DNA of 64,000 nt from Chalciporus piperatus (GCA_038093975.1 JBBPTG010000020.1:62001-126000), one strand, 5' to 3'. Shown: positions 1 through 12,625, counted from the first letter of the stretch. A program made the numbers and translations. Notes: generated by a model not told the origin, from the sequence alone.

Positions 1-2224
1 GCTACACACGCCATCCGCAAAGCTCCCGATCATGACTCCGAGTCGGACCCACTGGCAATGATAGTCTGGCGTTGTGTGTCCCTCAGAAGCAAGGACGTTG
101 GGACTGCTTTCATCGCCATGTTGTCCCTCATCCAGCTGGCATTTAATTGTGAAAGGTAAGTATTCTATTCTATTCTAGTCTTTTTTCAACAGACTGATTC
201 ATGTCCTTTCAGAATATGTTCCGAGTCTGCCGGCCCTACATCGCTCAACCAGTTGCATGAGCAACGTATTGCCCACCTACCATATGCTCCAGCAGCACGA
301 ACATTCACGGAGTGGATTGCGTTCGGCAAGCGATTCGCCCGGCTTGCTGCAGGCGGTACTACCTACCTTCTGGTTCTCATCGCTGGCCTAAACCTCCGCT
401 TCGAAGTCTCCAAGACCACCCACCAGATTGCATATTCCGCTGGAGAGATGTTGAGAAAACCTAGCATGGCCAAACCCGGTGAGTATCTCCTTGGATGTGG
501 AACGCCATTGATGTCCTGACTCTGGGTGTGTTTTAGCATTAAGACAGCTCATCATCGCTTCCATAATCCCCACTATCGCCCAAATGCGCAAAGAACTTCC
601 GCTTATGCTGGAGCTAAACAACCTGGGTCTGGTGGACGGTGGAGATTTGAATGTATCAGATAGACTGTTCGACAGTCTGCGGCAGGAGTAAGTTGATCGA
701 TTTGTCCACGATAAGAAGCAGGCTCACGAGGTAACTTCAATAGAGCTTTTGTATTACCGAAGCGCAGCAAGCTGAGTGCTTGGGCGGCATGCACGGCTGA
801 GGTCAATGTGGATGTGGCCGTTCTTGTACTATCCCACGAAGTTCTGCAAGGTCTATCACCTGTCCAAGTGTTACAATCCGGCAGTTCCTTCTCTACACAT
901 CCGTTGCCAACGCCGAAACCAACACCGACGCCTTCATCGCCAGGATCTCCTCAGATGCGTCCCTCCCCTCTCCCGGACCTGCAGTTTCCGGTCATCAAGA
1001 TGCCGACTACATTTGATCCCAAGTCCTCCGTCAATCGACTCAATCCATGCAGTGCCAAGCATCGAGCCCGAAACGCGATCTGGACAGATATGCAAAGAGA
1101 GGCGGCAGCTAAGGGAACAGCAGTCCGGGATCCGCTGCACCTCGCGACCCTAGTAAGTAGGCTCAGTTGGGAGTCAATTGCTAGGTGTTAAACCCCCTTC
1201 GTTCCAAGCTGGAGGACTTCTACCCCAAGGGCTATAAGAAGCAGCCCAATGAATACATCTGCATTCCAACGACCTCTTTCGAAGGGTAAGTGAATTATAT
1301 GACTCACCTGTACTCTCTAACGCTGAACATCAGAGCACTTGACATACGCAACGGTGATGGAAGCCTGATGGTTTTCATTTGTAACGCCATGCCCATGCGG
1401 CTAAAAGAAAATCTTGCGGCCAAACTCTCCGCCTGTCTGGACGATGACAATCTTTGGCAACACCGCAACAGCAGAGATGGCGCACCCTTCCGCTGCCTGC
1501 ACTTCTCCTGGTATAATCGATACACGACCAATGTGAGTGACTAGACACTAGTATTGATCTTGACGACGGATTTTGGCTGCTTAGGGAGAAGGAACACCGA
1601 GTGCTGTCCACCCTCATGAGCTTGAGCGAACGGACGTCTCGCGTACGAACACATGGCAGTTTCTGCCCTACATGTCCCGGGATTTCGACCAGAACAAACA
1701 GCTTTATGACGATCTCTCCATGGCTTTCAAAGATGTATTTGTGTGGATTGAAGACGTGGTAAGTCACATTCGTCGATAAGGATAAACTAAAACTCTGAAA
1801 CCAACAGTTACGCTTGAACCTGCCTGCAGAGTACAAGGCGATGATAGAGATCGTGGAGTCCCTTCCGGGACAGCCAGGAAGTCTGGTCTCGCCGTTCATT
1901 TCATTCGTGCTCAATATCAACGTGTGCACGCAAGGCCACCGCGACGTCGGCGACAAGAGCCTTTGCCTGGTACTTGCCATTGGCAATTTCATTGGCGGTG
2001 GGCTTGCCCTCAAAGAGCCGGGTTTGGTGGTAGAGATGGGAAATGGGGATTTCGCGGCCTTCCGGTCTGACAGCACAACCCACTTGAATCTCTACTACAA
2101 GGGCACTAGGGCATCATTCGTGTTTCAAAGCGATCGGGCGTTTGATCGGTGGAAGGAGAACAAGAACGGTTGGTCCGACAAGGTCAGTAATTTGACCCCT
2201 AACACCCCAGGGATCAACTCCTAG
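1..2224 (+). CDS. TET/JBP-like 2-oxoglutarate/Fe(II) dioxygenase, 3' part
   Basis: The gene enters from the left edge without a start codon and is split by several short introns (for example near 155-212, 480-536 and 1148-1190). The last exon (from about 1808) carries the diagnostic core: an HxD iron-binding motif in GHRDVGDKSLC, then CLVLAIGNFIGGGLALKEPG, and a distal histidine/arginine segment THLNLYYKGTRASFVFQSD. This order (HRD, GG-L, H-N, KG-R-S) is that of the TET/JBP oxygenase domain, which in animals and kinetoplastids oxidises 5-methylcytosine or thymine. Basidiomycetes carry expanded sets of such genes, often near DNA transposons. The iron- and 2OG-binding residues look intact, so it may be active; substrate is inferred from the family only. 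The stop at 2222-2224 lies 2 bp from the end of the convergent FunK1 relic. The upstream half has no domain that I recognise. Confidence 0.7.
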
Positions 2225-2226
2225 TA

Positions 2227-2868
2227 CTATATTGCACTCAAAGTGACATCAGAATGCAGAATTCCAATTTCAACAAGAAAAGCATGTCCTAAATACCAGA
2301 CTTTACTGAGTTTATATTGGTCAGGAAAGAAAGAGGCTAACCTTTGAGTGCATCTCGAAATGCCAGCACAAAGTCATGAGGGCTCCAAAAAAACATCACG
2401 GCACGACACAGATCTGATTCTTCGGCATGAAGAACCGAGTTTGATATATCCAGCTCTTGTGGGTCTATATCAGTGAAAACGCATATAATTTGCATGATAA
2501 CATCTTGTGCAATCAAAAGGCTACTCGAAGGAAACATCAGATGATTTGCCTTTTTTTAGTCACATGTAAATTATTGCTTACCGCCTAGATTTACGGACAA
2601 AAGAGTGATTAGGTGCATGCTTTGCAGCATTCCAGGCATTTTCCAATGTCCTTGATACCTTTCTCCGAGTCCGTTGGTCCTTAAGGGATATATCCAGCCA
2701 GGAGAGCTTCAGAGCCACAACATTTGACGATGTGGAATTTGACTTTCTTTGGCGAACAGCCATAGCAATCGACCCGCTGCCACGAAGCGAAGCCCCGTCA
2801 CAGTTGAAGATTGTTCCACAGTACTCGTACTTTCCAAAAAGCAGGGCAGGCGACTGGATCCGAGTCAT
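2227..2868 (-). pseudogene. FunK1-type fungal protein kinase, truncated and decayed
   Basis: Reading the minus strand gives pieces in the order of a FunK1 (Pkinase_fungal) domain. First is an N-lobe segment with RGSGSIAMAV and VVALKLSW (2868-2578). Next is a piece ending DFVLAFRDALKG (2537-2337). After a plausible intron (donor at about 2335, acceptor before GACATGC) comes the catalytic-loop equivalent, reading GILHSDVTLSAI followed by TAG at 2229-2227. In working FunK1 kinases this loop is GILHRDIS/V-NN. Here the catalytic HRD has become HSD and the chain stops immediately, so the whole C-lobe is missing. No good start codon was found. I read it as a pseudogene; a bridging exon between 2578 and 2537 is not resolved. 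Confidence 0.55.
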
Positions 2869-3172
2869 CTTGTCAGTTCGTGGGCCTTTTCAAGTTCCTG
2901 CATCATTTCTTGATGATATCACTGATTCGAAGAGATAGAAGCACATACGATTTTGTTTCGAGTTGGGATTTAGAACCGTTTGCTGGATTACTTTCGTGGG
3001 TCGAGGTTGAACGTTGAACGTTGACCCTATGTCGTACGGTTAGTAAAATAGGAGATTAACACAGATTTGGATTGGCCACGTGCCAGCTCCTTGGTGGACA
3101 GCATTCGGAGTGCCTGTGCGCGCGCAGACAACCAGTGAACGACGTCGACAACGACGACTACGACGATCAAGC

Positions 3173-5896
3173 ATGAATGAGCCAAGTCACAAGACAGAGC
3201 CGACGACAAAATTAGACAACGAGCAAGCAACAGGGACTAGCATCCATCATTCCCAACCGTCCCAACCTGTGGTGAGTGAGCCGAGCTTGGCTTGCTGTAT
3301 ATCTATCCAACCCTCGTCCAGCAGCAAGAGATCATTTCAGCGGCACAAAGAGGTGATCTTGCTACCGTCCAACAACTCGTAGAATCGGGAAAAGCGACAG
3401 TGAACGATAGAGATGACCAGAATGTGTACGTCGTGCTTCCCGAAGTCGCATTTAACCGCTCATATGTTGATGCTTCTCAAAGCACCCCTCTTCACTGGGC
3501 TTCAATCAACGCTCAGCTTGCCACCTGCAGGTACCTCATAGAACAAGACGCCGAGGTCGACGCCATTGGCGGTGATCTGCAAGCTACCCCACTGCAATGG
3601 GCCGCGCGAAATGGATACCTTTATATCGTACATCTGCTAATATCGAATAATGCCGACCCGACCATCGCAGACTCTCAGGGATACAATGCTCTGCATCTAG
3701 TCACTCATTCTTCGTCAGTGATGCCGCTTCTTTATTTGCTTCATCAACCCGTGAACGTCGACTCTCGCGACTTGCAAGGGCATACGTCACTCATGTGGGC
3801 AGCATACCAGGGAGACGCACTCTCTGTCGATTTGTTGCTGAAACATGGCGCGAATCCGAATCTCCAAGATGACGCCGGTCTCTCGCCCCTCCATTGGGCC
3901 GTGGTGAGAGGGAACAGGGTCATCCTTCGGCGTCTGCTCGACATGGGGGCCGATATACATGCAAAAGATGCTGAAGGCCGAACCCCAAGAGACATGGCTG
4001 TCGAATTAAAAAGCTCGGGTGCATTCAAACGCGCCATGGAGGAAGGCGGCATGTCTGAATTTGGAGTGAAGAAGACGAAACCTTTGAACGAGGTCAGTTC
4101 ACCCTGTGGTGACCGCGCGGACTTGTGCTGACATGTCTGTAGAGAAATAACAAAATCGCTATCTTCGTGTTGCCCTCGATATTCTTGTATATTATCTTTA
4201 CTACCCTCAGCATTCTCCCGTGGTACACTGGCATAGTGCTCTCGATGGCCGAGTTCTTCGCTATGCATCACGTAAGTCCTGATTATCCTCAGAATTGACG
4301 ACCCCTCACCTACGGTATCTCAAGGTTGTTACCCGAGTTCTTTTGAACAAGGACAGCTACACAGGAACAGTCAACCAAAGCCCGTATTTCGCAGGCATTA
4401 TTGCTGGGTCAATGGTGTGGGTTGGGTACGGCTGGGTTACCAGACTTGTGAGAGGTAAAAGATGCCATGATCTCTTGATTGCTGGTCTTCCTCACTACGC
4501 TTGTAGAGACCCCGAATCACCCATTCATCCACTTGGCTTTCGCACTGATCTTCGGCCTGTGCGCATACAACTTCTTCCGAGCTATCACCCTCGATCCCGG
4601 TGCTTGTCCGCGTCCAGCGAATGACGGAGAATTAAAATCTGTACGTTCCGTGTTACAACTTTTGTCCTGCGTCGAACTGAATATTACGTAGATAATAGAA
4701 GACCTCGCATCAGCAGGACGGCTGAATGGACAGACATTCTGTATACAATGCATGGTGAGTCCTAATTTTCCTTGTGATGGGTGTTCTATAAACCGTTCGC
4801 AGGCAAGAAAACCTCTTCGTTCAAAGCATTGCCGCACGTGTGATCGTTGCGTATCGAGGAGCGACCAGTGAGCTAATTCGTCTCCGCTTCTCGGTTCGTG
4901 CTAACTCGCGACATTAGCCACTGCCCATGGGTATGGAACTGCGGTCCGTTTGTCTCGCCTTCATCCATAACGCATAGGTCACTGACGCTGCATGCTAGTT
5001 GGAGCAAATAACCACCGTCAATTCCTTCTATTTGTGACGACCCTCGTGATCGGCATCGCCCTGTTTGACTATCTCACCTATGAATGTCAGTCACGAACAT
5101 CACCTCCCAAGCGTCTTTCTGCTAACGGACAGCTATAGTTTTCACCACCGTTTCACCACCTCAACCGATACCTAGCGATTGTTCGCCCATCTTCTGCGTC
5201 CCTGCATCCACAGACGCATTTCTCCTATCCATCTCTCTATGGTCTACTCTCCAGCTCACTTGGACATCCGTACTTCTCGTCACGCAATATTGGCAAGTTG
5301 CACGTCAGCTGACCACGTTCGAGGTATCCAACCTTGGACGATTCGGATTCATGGGCGGTCGCGGTGGCCTCGCAGCGGGTGGTGGTGGTGGAGGTGTTCA
5401 GATGGGCCATCGTCACAATCATCAACACCAGCACGGGTCGGGCGCTGAGAGGAGTGATGAGGACAGTCAGGCAGAGGGCGGAGGACAGAAGCATAACCAC
5501 CGGCATGGCAGCATGTTTGCTGCTATGTCCGCTCCTGGGACGTGCGGAGGGTTCCTTCTTAACCTGCTGGGACTCGACAGGTTCACGCGAGGGAGGGCTG
5601 CCCACGGTCTTGCTCTTGGATCCTCGGGTGGACGCGCAAGAAATCCGTTCGATTTGGGTATGGTTGGGAATTGTAAAGACTTTTGGACGATGGGGAAGGA
5701 GGTTGGTGTGGAGTATGGACAGGTGTATGATGTGCCGTTGGAAGGGTTTGAAGAGGTCAAGCGAAGGCGAGAGACGGAGAGAGGGGAGGTTGAACATGAG
5801 CACGATGCAGGGAGGAGCAAGAGTCTGTTGGGATCGCTTGGCTTGGGGATGGGAAGTTCGAGTCGGAGGGGGTATGAGCCTCTCAGTCAGGTATAG
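3173..5896 (+). CDS. AKR1: Palmitoyltransferase AKR1 (ankyrin-DHHC)
   Basis: This enzyme attaches palmitate to cysteines of target proteins and sits in Golgi or endosomal membranes. The N-terminal half has about six ankyrin repeats (for example [59 protein letters not shown]). A pair of membrane helices follows ([15 protein letters not shown] near 4150), then the zinc-binding cysteine-rich domain with [20 protein letters not shown] and the catalytic DHHC. The DHHC is split by an intron after DH (about 4869-4918). After it come GANNHRQF, two more helices and a Gly/His-rich tail (GGGGG and HNHQHQH runs near 5380-5510). The start at 3173 opens an acidic, Thr-rich leader. A 57-nt intron at 3426-3482 is a multiple of three and has no stop, so a naive ORF call would translate it; removing it restores the canonical NVTPLHWA. 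The 300 bp upstream hold no other gene. Confidence 0.93.
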
Positions 5897-6226
5897 TCAC
5901 TGCGCTGTGAGCGCTCTTCGTTCTGTTCCCTTCTTCTTTCTGCGCATTGACATTTTGTCCCTCTTTATGATAACCCGCCCACACCGATTTTTGCACGTTA
6001 CGATTTTTATTAACTTGAATGTAGCTGCGACTAGTCGGTCTATGGTGATATAGCCCCAAATAAACGATATACCACAACTTGTCCTGTCATCGGTAGCAGT
6101 CTTGTGTAAATGTACGTGGGAAATACAAGGACCCTGACGAGGCTTTGGAATTTTTTCGTAAAGTTGGTCGTACGAACACTTGCACGCTGCAGACGACGAC
6201 GACGACGAGTACAACGAGGAACTGGG
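5897..6226. other. AKR1-RPO41 intergenic region
   Basis: This 330-bp stretch holds the AKR1 3' UTR and the RPO41 promoter/leader. It includes a CGACGACGACGACG run just before the RPO41 start. I see no further gene; short antisense ORFs here lack any family resemblance. Confidence 0.6.
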
Positions 6227-9200
6227 ATGATACCGCGAAATTCTGCTCGTAGATTGGAGACGACTTTGGTGTCGTACTCTAGGCAGCGTCTTCCACGACC
6301 AGCTCGATTGTACTCGACACCGTCAAAGAAAGCCAATGCCCCCGCGTTCGCTCAGCTTAGGGCCCCTGGCTCAGACATTCGCTTTTCAACGCAGAAGGAC
6401 CCGTTGACAGAAGAGGCCTCACTGTCCTACGTCAATGATATGCGTGGTTTCCTTCAACGTCGCGTCCCATACACCATCCTCCCCACACCACTCCCTGATG
6501 ATTCCAACCAAACCGCACTCAGCACCTATTTCTTCCCTGATTCTCCCACCCAAGACCAGCTCGCAGTCATGGACGCGTGTCTACGCAACTTGTACGATGT
6601 CCCTCGCGCAAAGCAAATTTTCGAACGACTACGAAAATCTACCTCGGGGGAATCTCTTCTCGACACGCGCGTTTATAATTCATTTCTCCAAGCCTACGTC
6701 GAGATGGCATCGACGAAAGAGCTAAATGATCGGGCTTTGTGGGTAGAGGAGGCCTGGCAACTGTATGAGTCCATGGAGGATGGGTCGGAAAACGTGCATC
6801 CGTCTTCGCAGACGTATGCGCTTATGCTTCTCGCTCGGTTGAGGTAAGACGAACGTGTTGTCGTATCGGTGCTTGTCTAAACTTGCGCCGTAGATTCGAC
6901 CCCGACAACGAGTCGACCTCGGCCCCTAGTCCCGGGAAACTGCTCAACAGATTTACTGCTCGTGGAATATTCACAACGGAAGTGATATCAGACCGTGTTC
7001 TCACGTCGTCGGAGGAAGCACGCGAAATTATACGTCTGCTCTCGAAGGCAGCAATAGACATGGGCATGTCGCGAGTCATTATGGAGCTAGGTGAAGTGGA
7101 AGCCATGGGCACTGAATCCTTTGATCCATTATCCGAGGTGCCGGAGGTGACCCCGGTCAAGAAACTTGTGGTCAGTGGGAAAGTATTTTGTTGGGCTACG
7201 CGCTTTCTGACCCTGCTATCACAGAATGCGGCCGAAGAGATCGTCGATGAAGACGGCAATGTCATTAATTCAGTTGCGGAAGAGGAGATCCCATTTAACT
7301 TGGACAATTTGCGCAAACACTTGGCGCAAGTCACGCTCGCTCGTCGCGTACTTCCAGAAGACGTCGCCGCACGTCAAAAACTACTCGAAGCATCTGTCTA
7401 TGATGTTGCTGTCGAGCGACTGAGACACGAAGCCAAGATCTTTGATGAGATAGGCCTGGGTCAGGTGGATTTAGGTCTCCGTCGTGCGGATCTGCAAAGA
7501 TGGATGTGGGATTGGCATCAGAAGCTCCGGGTGCGCTTGGAAACCGAGATTGTAGATATTGTCTTTGCAGAGAATCGACAAACTCGAGGTGCGTGCCAAT
7601 TCCTCGTCACGGGTCACCCCAAGCCAACACTGTGCAACAGATAAAACCACCCGGCTGGGCCCATTCCTGTCGCTCGTGAAGCCCGAAACGCTTTCGCTGA
7701 TCACCATCCTCGAAATCATGCGATTGAACAGCACTGGAGGGATAGCCAACGGGATGAAGACTGCTCGTGCTCTTCTCACTGTTGGACGCGCGGTCGAGAA
7801 CGAGTATAAAGCTCAAATGTGCAAGCGCAACCACATCGCAATACCGTCATCACATCGTGTTGGTGACCAGAATTTCTTCACAGGTCTAGGTTACAGGGAT
7901 TTGCACGCGCGGCGGGTTACGGCGGCGAAGTACATTCAGGACAACGAGGAGTGGACTACCGAATGGACGCAACAATTGCGTGTTCGGGTGGGCAGTATTC
8001 TTGTGGATTGTCTGATGGACGTCGCCACTGTCGAACGAACTGCCATTGATAAAAAAACCGGCGAGGAATTGTGGGTCGAATTTTGTTTCTCATGTTTCAC
8101 TGCTGATTGTATGCACAGGAAGGAGAGACAGCCCGCTTTCTTCCACGCATATGAATACGTTCGTGGTCAGAAATTAGGTGTCATCCGGTTGAATCCCGTT
8201 GTCACAGACCGCCTTGCCAAGGACGGTCTACGTGAAACCCTCCATCCCCGTCATCTTCCAATGCTCGTGAAGCCCAAACCGTGGCTTGCTCCAGACCAGG
8301 GTGGCTACCTTTACAACAAGAGTCCGTACTTTCTGTCGCTTCTGGCGCGTGGGTTCGCTAACGGAGGTTCCTTAGCCTCTGCAATGCGTTTCAAGGACTG
8401 TCAAGAGCAACAGAGTTACCTCCACCATGCTTCCGCTCTAGGGAATCTTGAACTTGCGTATGCTGGGCTTGATGTCCTAGGCAGCACACCTTGGAAGATT
8501 AACCGGGAGATCTTTGATATCGTACTCGAGGTCTGGAATTCCGGGGCAAGGCTCGGCAAGATCCCTCCTGCGGTGCATGACAAGCCCGAGCCGGTGAAAC
8601 CGGACAACTACGACACGGATGTACAGGCGAAGAGCATGTACGGCCAACGTCTGAAGTCTTATGTTCAAGATAAAGCAAACAATCATTCGGAGCGTTGCAG
8701 CGTAAATTACAAGATTGAGATTTCCCGTGCTGTGAGTCTCGCATTCATCCAAAGTCTGTCACAGGATTAATGCCATGTCAGTTCTTGGGCGACACTTTCT
8801 ACCTACCCCATAACCTTGATTTCCGTGGACGAGCGTACCCCATACCACCTCATTTGAGTCACGTTGGTGACGACCTGGCCCGTGGTTTACTTACGTTCGC
8901 TGAAGCGAAACCTCTTGGCGAACGCGGTCTACGTTGGCTCAAGATTCATCTTGCTAACCTCTACGGATTTGACAAGGGCAGCTTTGACGAACGCGTAGAA
9001 TTCGTGAGGAACCATATTGATGATATCTACGACAGCGCCACAAATCCTTTAGGGGTTGGTTTCTTTCATTGACTGGGTTAATCACTCTTGCTGACCAGTG
9101 CGAACAGGGTCGTCGTTGGTGGAGTATGGCTGACGATCCATGGCAATGTCTTGCCACCTGCATGGAGCTTCATGCTGCTCTTGAATCACTAGATCCTCAC

Positions 9201-10818
9201 TCATATATGTCTTCTCTTCCTGTTCACCAGGATGGAACATGTAACGGCTTGCAACACTACGCTGCCCTTGGAGGTGACGTTAAGGGTGCCGCACAGGTCA
9301 ACTTGGCAGCCACCGACCGACCGTCGGACGTGTACACCTACGTCGCCAACATGGTAGACAAGATCGTGCAGAGAGACGTCGATGCGGGTCACAGGATAGC
9401 TCTACTCCTCACGGGTAAAATTTCGCGAAAGGTTGTCAAACAAACGGTATGTGGCTTCATCGCACGGCTCTCGCACTTGATGACTAATGTCACTTTCGAA
9501 GGTCATGACCACGGTGTACGGAGTGACCTACGTCGGCGCTCGCGATCAGATCGAGAAGCAGCTCAAGGATCGGGGTGACATCCCTGAAGAAGTTTGCTGG
9601 GAAGCATCAGCCTACCTCGCGAGACTCGTCCTTCACTGCATCGGTGATCTCTTCTCGGGTGCCAAATCGATTCAAAATTGGCTCAACTTATGCGCCAAAC
9701 TCATCACCAAATCCGTCCCCAAAGAGCGTCTTGGAGCGATTCTCGAACCCCAAAAAGCGAGTGCGAAGGCGTTGACTTTGCAAGCTCGCCTCAGGAAAGA
9801 GCAGATGGCATCGGTCGTGTGGACGACTCCCTTGGGTTTGCCGATTGTTCAACCTTATCGCCAGACGAAGCGCAGACAGATCATGACCTCGTTGCAAACC
9901 GTTTATATCTCGGATCCCGCGGCACCTGCATCAGTCAATGGAACGAAGCAAGCATCTGCATTCCCCCCCAACTTTATTCACTCGCTTGATGCTACGCACA
10001 TGATGCTGACCGCGTTAGAGTGCAAAGTAGGTGTTGTGTCGAGTTTTTCGTGATCAATGATGACTGATGGGTGGCGTTTTAAGACCCAAGGAATTACCTT
10101 TGCATCTGTGCATGATTCTTACTGGACGCACGCAAGCAGCATCGACCACATGTCTGAAATCATCCGCGACACTTTCATCGCCCTTCATAACTCCGACATC
10201 CTGCGTAAACTCGAGGCTGAGGTAAAGTTCCCAAACAATCCTTGCGTCTTCCAGGTCTCACGTCGAATGCAATTGATCTAGTTCCGAGAGCGTTATGCAA
10301 ACCACTTTGTTCCTCTGGGAGTTATTGGAAACGAACGTCTCTTGAAGACACTCTTGGACGCTGGTTGTCGCCTCTCGATATCGAGCAAGCTGGCTGCGGA
10401 ACTGAAGCAGGAGCGGTCGGCGGTCGAAGGCCTGTTTGATATCACCGACTCGGAGGCTAACTCCATCTCCACTATTTCCATGGACAAGGATGATGTCGAC
10501 ACCACCCACGCTACTACCGTTTCAGACATTTCAGAGCCCTCGGAGCCCTCGCCCTCTGAACCCTCTGAACCCGCTGAGCCCACTGAAACCGCTGAAACCG
10601 CTGAAGTGAAGAAACGTCCGCGCGGTCGTCCCGTCGGTTCGGGCAAGAAACGGATAGAGGTAAAACGAGACGACGTCGAGGAACACGACGAGGACGATGA
10701 GGAGCTTCCCGCTTTCAAGAACAAGTTCATCAACCTTAGCGACTTGATCCCTCCTCACCCGGAGAAGGGCAGCTTCGAGGTAGAGACGATCAGGAAGTCT
10801 CAGTATTTCTTCTCGTAA
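6227..10818 (+). CDS. RPO41: Mitochondrial DNA-directed RNA polymerase
   Basis: This single-subunit, phage T7-type polymerase transcribes the mitochondrial genome. The start at 6227 ([14 protein letters not shown]) gives an Arg/Ser-rich, acid-poor presequence typical of mitochondrial import. The N-terminal extension contains pentatricopeptide-like helices ([19 protein letters not shown]). The polymerase domain shows the expected landmarks: [20 protein letters not shown] (about 8810-8870), motif [19 protein letters not shown] (about 9225), the motif B lysine/tyrosine region [10 protein letters not shown]...[11 protein letters not shown] split by an intron (about 9415-9540), and motif [12 protein letters not shown] (about 10100). 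The chain ends in QYFFS, the usual extreme C-terminus. Between the thumb/palm end and that C-terminus lies an unusual acidic, Pro-rich insertion with an AT-hook-like [15 protein letters not shown] (about 10440-10720). About ten short introns are present. Confidence 0.95.
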
Positions 10819-11186
10819 ACGGGTAGATTGTCTGGTCGTTCTCCCCTCCCCGTTCGTGCGCTGCATCGTCGCTTGGTTCCTGTCATCCGCGCTCCACGTT
10901 CTCTACTTGTTATACTTGACCCACGCTTTCGTCCCTCGAACACATCTGCCGCATTTTCACTGCTCATCTTAACATCATCACTTCTACTCCGACTACCATA
11001 CTCAATATATATCTACCCGTATTGTAATTCACACGTAGTACATAGAACATAGAATCTGAGCTGAGCTCCCACTCCCACTAGCCTGTCTCCTTTTCCAACT
11101 GCTCGAGTTCAGGTCAAGGCTTAGTCAGCTTTGACAATCTCAGCCACATGCACAGCCACTTCACGTCTTGCCTGTCACCCCTCATC
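10819..11186. other. RPO41 3' region
   Basis: This stretch holds the RPO41 3' UTR, with an AT-rich CAATATATAT patch near 11000, grading into the CpG-depleted island. CpG dinucleotides thin out sharply after about 11035. No gene seen. Confidence 0.5.
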
Positions 11187-12625
11187 ATGGCCCCATCTTT
11201 GCCCAACATAACTGTCACCTCTGTCTCTATTTCCAAGGTCATATTGTCATGCCCTATCAAGATACTTCCTGTTCAAACATATGAAGACTTGACCAGAGCA
11301 TTGACTTATGCCCATGCTGTCATTATCCCACCTGACAATTCTGGCACTCTCCTTGGAAAGGAGAAACAGTTTGTTCTGAGAACAACTGAAAAGGTTGATT
11401 CAATGGAATGCACAGGCACCATTGTCAGCCATAGACATCATGTGTATCTTCATACCCCAGGTAAATACAATATTTTACTCACACCTGAGAGTGCTGCTCA
11501 TTCAAGACTCAAGACTGGCTTCCAAAAGTAATAGATTTCACAGATTGGGCCAGAAGTTCATCAAGAAACCCATCTCAAAGAGTAAGTGACCTTCAATGAT
11601 GTAACTGGAAGTTAACACTATTTTTTAGAGTCAAGCAGTTGTTCAACAGACTCTTGGTCGGGACCATGCCTTTTGTGTTTTAACAAATAGCATGTTTGTC
11701 CATGTGGCTCATATTCTTCCTGACTGTCTTCCAGATGAAGTATGGGCAGATTTTGTCCAGGCTGTTGAGGATCAAGCCATTAGTCTGGACAGAGTCTTTG
11801 ATTACTCATCACACTCATCCCCAGATTGTGTTTCCAACACAATGGCTCTGGACATCACAGCTCATTATATCTTTGACAAGCCCACCCCCCTGTGGTCTAT
11901 CTTTCTCAAGGGTGACCCCTTTGAAGAAACCATGGAGTTGGAGGTTCATGCCACCCCACAAACACATTTGTTTCTTTCCACAATTCCTCCTGTCTTTCCC
12001 AATCCACCTGAACAAGTACCCAGTGTGGTGTCTTCATGTGCAGAGGCTATCACAAATTACAGAAAACTTTCTCCAGATGAACAGGTATGTAATCATGATA
12101 AGAGGTAACTGTGCTGACAGTGATCAAACTTGAAACTGTGTTTCAAATTTTCAGAACCAGCAAGCACTGGTCCAATGTCATCTGCCAGAGATATTATGCT
12201 TCAGACAGCCATCCTTAGCTGCATGGTATACTCCTGCAACTCCCATAAAGCCACTTACCCCTCATTCTAATTCTTCTTCTCAAATCCTGCCACATCCTAT
12301 CTTTTTCAATGCTCATTATGGTCTCTATTTTCTGAGGACCTATTGCATGCGCTGGCTTGAGGCAGAGGCTAAAGCCTTTGTTGACCCATTGTTGTACAAG
12401 GAACAAGGATATGATGAAGGCTTTGGGTTTGATGCTGAAGAAGCTGGTCAAGGTGATGAGAATGAAGGAGGTGAGGATGAAGAGGGTGAGAGTGAGGATA
12501 AAGTCAAGAAAGAGGAGAAGAAACTATGGTGGACCTTCTTCATTCACAAGGCTACTGAGAATCTCAAGGCCTTAACTGCCGAGATTCAAAGGGTACATGC
12601 TGCACAGGAACAAGCAGCCTTTTGA
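11187..12625 (+). CDS. HNH_2-type nuclease-domain protein in a CpG-depleted island
   Basis: The start MAPSLPNITVTS at 11187 opens a multi-exon gene. The second coding block (about 11630-12085) contains GRDHAFCVLTNS followed by VHVAHILPDCLPDE. This matches the R-D-x-C-x-T ... A-H-I-I/L-P pattern of fungal HNH_2 endonuclease domains, with AHI as the metal/catalytic histidine region. A helical region follows, then a final exon (about 12150-12625) with an acidic stretch (GGEDEEGESED, then a Lys-rich run) and the stop at 12625. Reading is open through plausible introns at about 11460, 11582-11630 and 12085-12154. These proteins are expanded in Agaricomycetes; biological role unknown. Base composition is strikingly unlike the neighbours: only three CpGs from 11165 to 12703, with abundant TG/CA. 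Exon 1 to 2 joining is uncertain. Confidence 0.6.

Noticed and set aside
1375..2076. 233-codon minus-strand ORF
   Set aside because: Antisense to the TET/JBP-like exons, which carry the conserved motifs.
10293..10733. Ser-rich 146-codon minus-strand ORF
   Set aside because: Mirror of the repetitive Glu/Pro insertion in RPO41; an antisense shadow.
11187..12625. RIP-type (C-to-T) mutation as the cause of CpG loss
   Set aside because: Ascomycete-type RIP prefers CpA and would leave many stops; here CpG itself is missing and frames remain open, so methylation-linked deamination fits better.
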